This document shows, in pieces, positions 4,812-6,663 of a stretch of 6,663 nt of DNA (position 1 is its first letter; every line of letters begins with the position of its first letter). The stretch spans positions 1-6,663 of the forward strand of contig JAKAEH010000051.1 of the NCBI GenBank assembly GCA_021825955.1, given 5' to 3'. The notes under the pieces are model-generated. The model saw only the letters and a list, made by a program, of their open reading frames with translations. It did not search any database and was not told the DNA's origin. Source of the stretch: a bacterium (GTDB lineage Bacteria; Patescibacteria; Microgenomatia; Levybacterales; UBA12049). The position numbers were made by a program, and so were the translations under genes.

Positions 4812-4820
4812 ATTCTAACA
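4812..4820 (-). promoter_or_regulatory. valS promoter, extended -10, predicted leaderless
   Basis: On the minus strand this reads TGTTAGAAT: TG, one base, then TAGAAT (5 of 6 to TATAAT), a full extended -10 element. A 17-bp spacing leads only to TTTTGT, a poor -35, as is common where an extended -10 is used. Seven bases separate the -10 from the ATG at 4804, so the transcript should begin at or next to the start codon. No Shine-Dalgarno sequence precedes valS. Confidence 0.5.
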
Positions 4821-4848
4821 TAGCCATAACTTAAACAAAACCCTTTAC

Positions 4849-4876
4849 TTGACAATAAGACGGCAAATACTTTAAT
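4849..4876 (+). promoter_or_regulatory. csoR operon promoter
   Basis: A perfect TTGACA at 4849-4854 is followed after 16 bp by TTTAAT (4871-4876, 5 of 6); TAATAT at 4873-4878 with 18 bp spacing is an alternative. Transcription would start near 4883-4885, inside the CsoR operator, leaving a leader of about 15 nt. It is back to back with the valS promoter in a 94-bp intergenic region. Confidence 0.7.
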
Positions 4877-4878
4877 AT

Positions 4879-4895
4879 ATCCCCTACAGGGGGAT
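4879..4895. promoter_or_regulatory. CsoR operator (copper-responsive)
   Basis: ATCCCCT (4879-4885) and AGGGGGAT (4888-4895) form an inverted repeat around AC, with one additional G in the right arm. C-tract/TAC-type centre/G-tract palindromes with A/T-rich flanks are the known recognition pattern of CsoR repressors. Its position over the predicted transcription start, directly before csoR, is what autorepression needs. In the apo state CsoR would bind here; Cu(I) binding would release it. Confidence 0.75.
4888..4893 (+). promoter_or_regulatory. csoR ribosome-binding site inside the operator
   Basis: AGGGGG lies 5 nt before the ATG at 4899 and is the only well-placed Shine-Dalgarno-like sequence in the window. 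It is the right half of the CsoR palindrome, so the same bases serve repressor binding in DNA and ribosome binding in RNA. It supports 4899 as the start. Confidence 0.6.
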
Positions 4896-4898
4896 TAT

Positions 4899-5171
4899 AT
4901 GTACAAACCAAAAGACGAAAAAGAAAAAACAATGCACAGATTAAAGATTGCCCGAGGACATCTTGAAAAGGTTATAAGAATGTTTGAGGGCGATGAATAT
5001 TGCATAGATATCCTTCATCAATCACAAGCTGTACAAAAAGCCTTAAAGGAAATAGATAATTTAATTCTTGAAAACCATTTGAATACTTGTGCGGCAGATG
5101 CAATACTAAACGGTAAAGGGAAAGAAGCGATAGAAGAAGTAATGAGTGTTTTTAAAAAGAAAAACGACTAA
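4899..5171 (+). CDS. csoR: Copper-sensing transcriptional repressor, CsoR family
   Basis: This 90-residue, all-helical protein is of normal length for the CsoR/RcnR family. It has the characteristic start (HRLKIARGHLEKVIRMFEGD) and the metal ligands Cys35, His60 and Cys64 (EYCIDIL and NHLNTCAADAI). This Cys-His-Cys arrangement binds Cu(I) across the dimer interface in CsoR, and distinguishes it from RcnR (Ni/Co), which has an additional N-terminal His ligand, and from persulfide sensors, which lack the His. It should act as a tetramer on the palindrome at 4879-4895, repressing its own operon until copper accumulates. The downstream cupredoxin and copper ATPase support copper as the effector. 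The stop codon directly abuts the ATG of the next gene, indicating translational coupling. Confidence 0.93.
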   Translation: MYKPKDEKEKTMHRLKIARGHLEKVIRMFEGDEYCIDILHQSQAVQKALKEIDNLILENHLNTCAADAILNGKGKEAIEEVMSVFKKKND

Positions 5172-5531
5172 ATGACTCCGGATAAAATTCTCGTTATTAT
5201 AGGTGGGTTTTTAACAATTGGCATAATTGCCTGGTATTTCTTTGGCAAAAAAGAAGAAACAGTCCTCGCAGACGAAAACATAGATATTGAGGTTTCAGGC
5301 GGATATAAACCTTCAAAAATCCAACTGAAAAAGGGGCAAAAAACCACACTTTCCTTTTTAAGAACAGACTCAAACAGCTGCCTCGAGGACGTGGTACTTC
5401 CGGATTTTAAAATTAAAAAATTTTTGCCCTTAAATAAAGAGGTTTCTATTGAGATAAAGCCAGAAAAAACCGGCGAATTTGAAATTTCCTGCGGAATGAA
5501 TATGTTCCACGGAAAAATAATTGTCAAATAA
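5172..5531 (+). CDS. Membrane-anchored cupredoxin-like copper-binding protein
   Basis: This 119-residue protein has an N-terminal hydrophobic helix (residues 6-24) followed by Gly-Lys-Lys, with no lipobox cysteine, so it is probably an uncleaved anchor. The rest (about 36-119) is exposed on the outer side and matches a small cupredoxin beta-sandwich: [18 protein letters not shown], a Cys at 70 ([12 protein letters not shown], residues 68-79), [19 protein letters not shown], and [12 protein letters not shown] (107-118). Cys70, Cys107, Met109/Met111 and His113 are the likely copper ligands. This CGMxM(F/Y)xG type commonly accompanies copper ATPases and probably holds or hands over Cu(I) outside the membrane; the direction is inference. 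It starts immediately after the csoR stop and ends 1 nt before copA; there is no Shine-Dalgarno sequence, so it depends on coupling. Confidence 0.85.
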   Translation: MTPDKILVIIGGFLTIGIIAWYFFGKKEETVLADENIDIEVSGGYKPSKIQLKKGQKTTLSFLRTDSNSCLEDVVLPDFKIKKFLPLNKEVSIEIKPEKTGEFEISCGMNMFHGKIIVK

Positions 5532-5532
5532 T

Positions 5533-6663
5533 ATGAACGAAACAAAAACATTTCCAATAAAAGGGATGCATTGTGCCTCATGCGTCCGGGTGATCGAACG
5601 CGCTCTAAAAAAAGTTGAGGGAATTGATGAAGCAACTGTAAATTTAGCATCCGAAAAAGCAACCATATCGTTTGATCCAAAAGTTGCTATGGATGAAAAA
5701 ATTACTTCCGCTGTATCCAAAGTCGGATATACTGCTCTACTTCAAGAAGGGGCAAAAACCGAGGATGAAGAAAAAGAAGAAAAACAAAAAGAACTAAAAG
5801 TGCTTAAAAACAAGGTTGTCTTTTCATTATTAATAGGCGGCCTAATCTTGTGGGGAAGCTTTCCCGGACTTATGGAAACCTCGCCTTCCTTCCTTCAGAA
5901 TTTTATAGTTCAATTCTTGCTTGCCTTGCCGGTTCAATTTTTTGCAGGAAAGGATTTTTACAAGGCGGCAATTCCTGCTTTAAAAAACAGGACCGCAAAC
6001 ATGGATACCTTGGTTGCTCTTGGAACCACAGCCGCATTTGCTTACTCAACGGTCGTCACCTTTATTCCCAATATTATTAAAGGTCTGGGAATCAACCCGG
6101 AACCATATTTTGATGTTTCAGTAATAATTATCGGTCTTATTCTCCTAGGAAGGTTTTTTGAGGCACGTGCAAAAGCAGGAACATCAGAAGCAATTAAAAA
6201 ATTAATTGGGCTTCAGGCAAAAACCGCAAGAGTTGTTCGAAACGGAAAGGAAATTGATATTCCAATCGGAGAGGTTGCCGTCGGAGATCTAATAAGAGTA
6301 AGACCCGGTGAAAAAATTCCTGTTGACGGAAGAATCGTTGAAGGTGAGTCTTCAATTGACGAATCTATGGTAACCGGTGAAAGCATTCCTAATGACAAAA
6401 CAAAAGGAGATATGGTAATCGGAGCAACAATTAATAAAACCGGGACATTTACATATAAGGCAATGAAGGTCGGACAAGAAACAATGCTTGCTCAAATAAT
6501 AAAACTTGTAGAAGCAGCCCAAGGAAGCAAGGCTCCAATCCAGCGACTTGCCGATATGATTTCTTCTTATTTTGTCCCGGTAGTCATTATGCTTGCAACA
6601 CTAACCTTTGTCGTTTGGTATGTTGTTGGTCCTGCGCCATCCTTTCTTTACGCATTGTTAAAC
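5533..6663 (+). CDS. copA: Copper-transporting P1B-type ATPase, N-terminal 377 residues (3' end outside window)
   Basis: The reading frame is open from ATG 5533 to the window end. Residues 1-70 are one heavy-metal-associated domain with GMHCASC (11-17), the Cu(I)-binding CxxC loop. A charged Glu/Lys linker (about 74-94) follows, then four membrane helices (about 95-113, 120-139, 157-178, 192-208), including [10 protein letters not shown] (from 156), the copper-ATPase signature. The actuator domain carries TGES (281-284), which dephosphorylates the enzyme. A fifth helix starts at about 347. The membrane CPC metal site, the DKTGT phosphorylation site and the ATP-binding domain must lie beyond the window. 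Family enzymes export Cu(I) from the cytoplasm. After TGES the usual Pro-Val-(Glu/Asp)-Lys is Pro-Asn-Asp-Lys, a small deviation. It is the third gene of the csoR operon, one base after the cupredoxin stop, with no clear ribosome-binding site. Confidence 0.94.
   Translation, partial: MNETKTFPIKGMHCASCVRVIERALKKVEGIDEATVNLASEKATISFDPKVAMDEKITSAVSKVGYTALLQEGAKTEDEEKEEKQKELKVLKNKVVFSLLIGGLILWGSFPGLMETSPSFLQNFIVQFLLALPVQFFAGKDFYKAAIPALKNRTANMDTLVALGTTAAFAYSTVVTFIPNIIKGLGINPEPYFDVSVIIIGLILLGRFFEARAKAGTSEAIKKLIGLQAKTARVVRNGKEIDIPIGEVAVGDLIRVRPGEKIPVDGRIVEGESSIDESMVTGESIPNDKTKGDMVIGATINKTGTFTYKAMKVGQETMLAQIIKLVEAAQGSKAPIQRLADMISSYFVPVVIMLATLTFVVWYVVGPAPSFLYALLN

Noticed and set aside
4805..4855. N-terminal extension of valS from an upstream TTG
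   Set aside because: The 17 extra residues are not family-like, and the better ATG at 4804 has an extended -10 directly upstream, inside the supposed extension.
5168..5720. Minus-strand ORFs of 170 and 96 codons opposite the cupredoxin and copA start
   Set aside because: They are antisense to two clear family members and show no domain features of their own.
5850..6080. Plus-strand 76-codon ORF inside copA
   Set aside because: Out-of-frame shadow; the copA frame is uninterrupted here with the correct membrane helices and [10 protein letters not shown].
1..6663. CRISPR array, insertion sequence or toxin-antitoxin pair
   Set aside because: No regularly spaced repeats, transposase motifs with terminal inverted repeats, or paired small toxin/antitoxin genes were seen on either strand.

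Overview
The window is a low-GC, tightly packed bacterial chromosome segment. Features that suggest a streamlined genome, most likely Patescibacteria/CPR (Microgenomates-like), are: one-base or overlapping gene junctions, few Shine-Dalgarno sequences, a very short valyl-tRNA synthetase (696 residues), a tRNA-Arg with anticodon GCG, and two of three tRNA genes without an encoded CCA. This placement is inference from gene style; no marker gene here settles it.

Left part (1-1600). The window opens in the last 38 codons of a tyrosine recombinase. Next is an unrecognised two-helix membrane protein (177-701). A good sigma-70-type promoter (724-752) then drives a tRNA cluster: a partial copy of the 5' end of tRNA-Arg in the leader, the complete tRNA-Arg(GCG), tRNA-Ser(CGA), a Nudix hydrolase gene, and tRNA-Ser(GGA). 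The Nudix mRNA is therefore bordered by a tRNA on each side.

Middle part (1540-4805). rplY (ribosomal protein L25/CTC with a long acidic tail) starts from a perfect TATAAT box only 8 nt before its ATG. It converges, with a single base between stop codons, on a leftward pair: valS and, overlapping its 3' end by 14 nt, a small membrane-anchored TPR-like protein. valS keeps all catalytic and editing motifs but ends straight after the anticodon-binding domain.

Right part (4805-6663). Divergent from valS is a copper-homeostasis operon: csoR (copper-sensing repressor with the Cys-His-Cys metal site), a membrane-anchored cupredoxin-like protein, and a CopA-type copper P1B-ATPase cut by the window end. 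The three genes are separated by 0 and 1 nt. A TTGACA promoter and a CCCCT-AC-AGGGG(G) operator precede csoR, and the right half of the operator also serves as the Shine-Dalgarno sequence. The expected logic is that Cu(I) binding releases CsoR, inducing the membrane copper-binding protein and the exporter.

No wholly new system is evident. The most noteworthy points are the repeated placement of -10 boxes 6-8 nt before start codons (predicted leaderless mRNAs), the half-tRNA repeat in the tRNA leader close to a recombinase gene, the tRNA-bounded Nudix mRNA, and the minimal ValRS.
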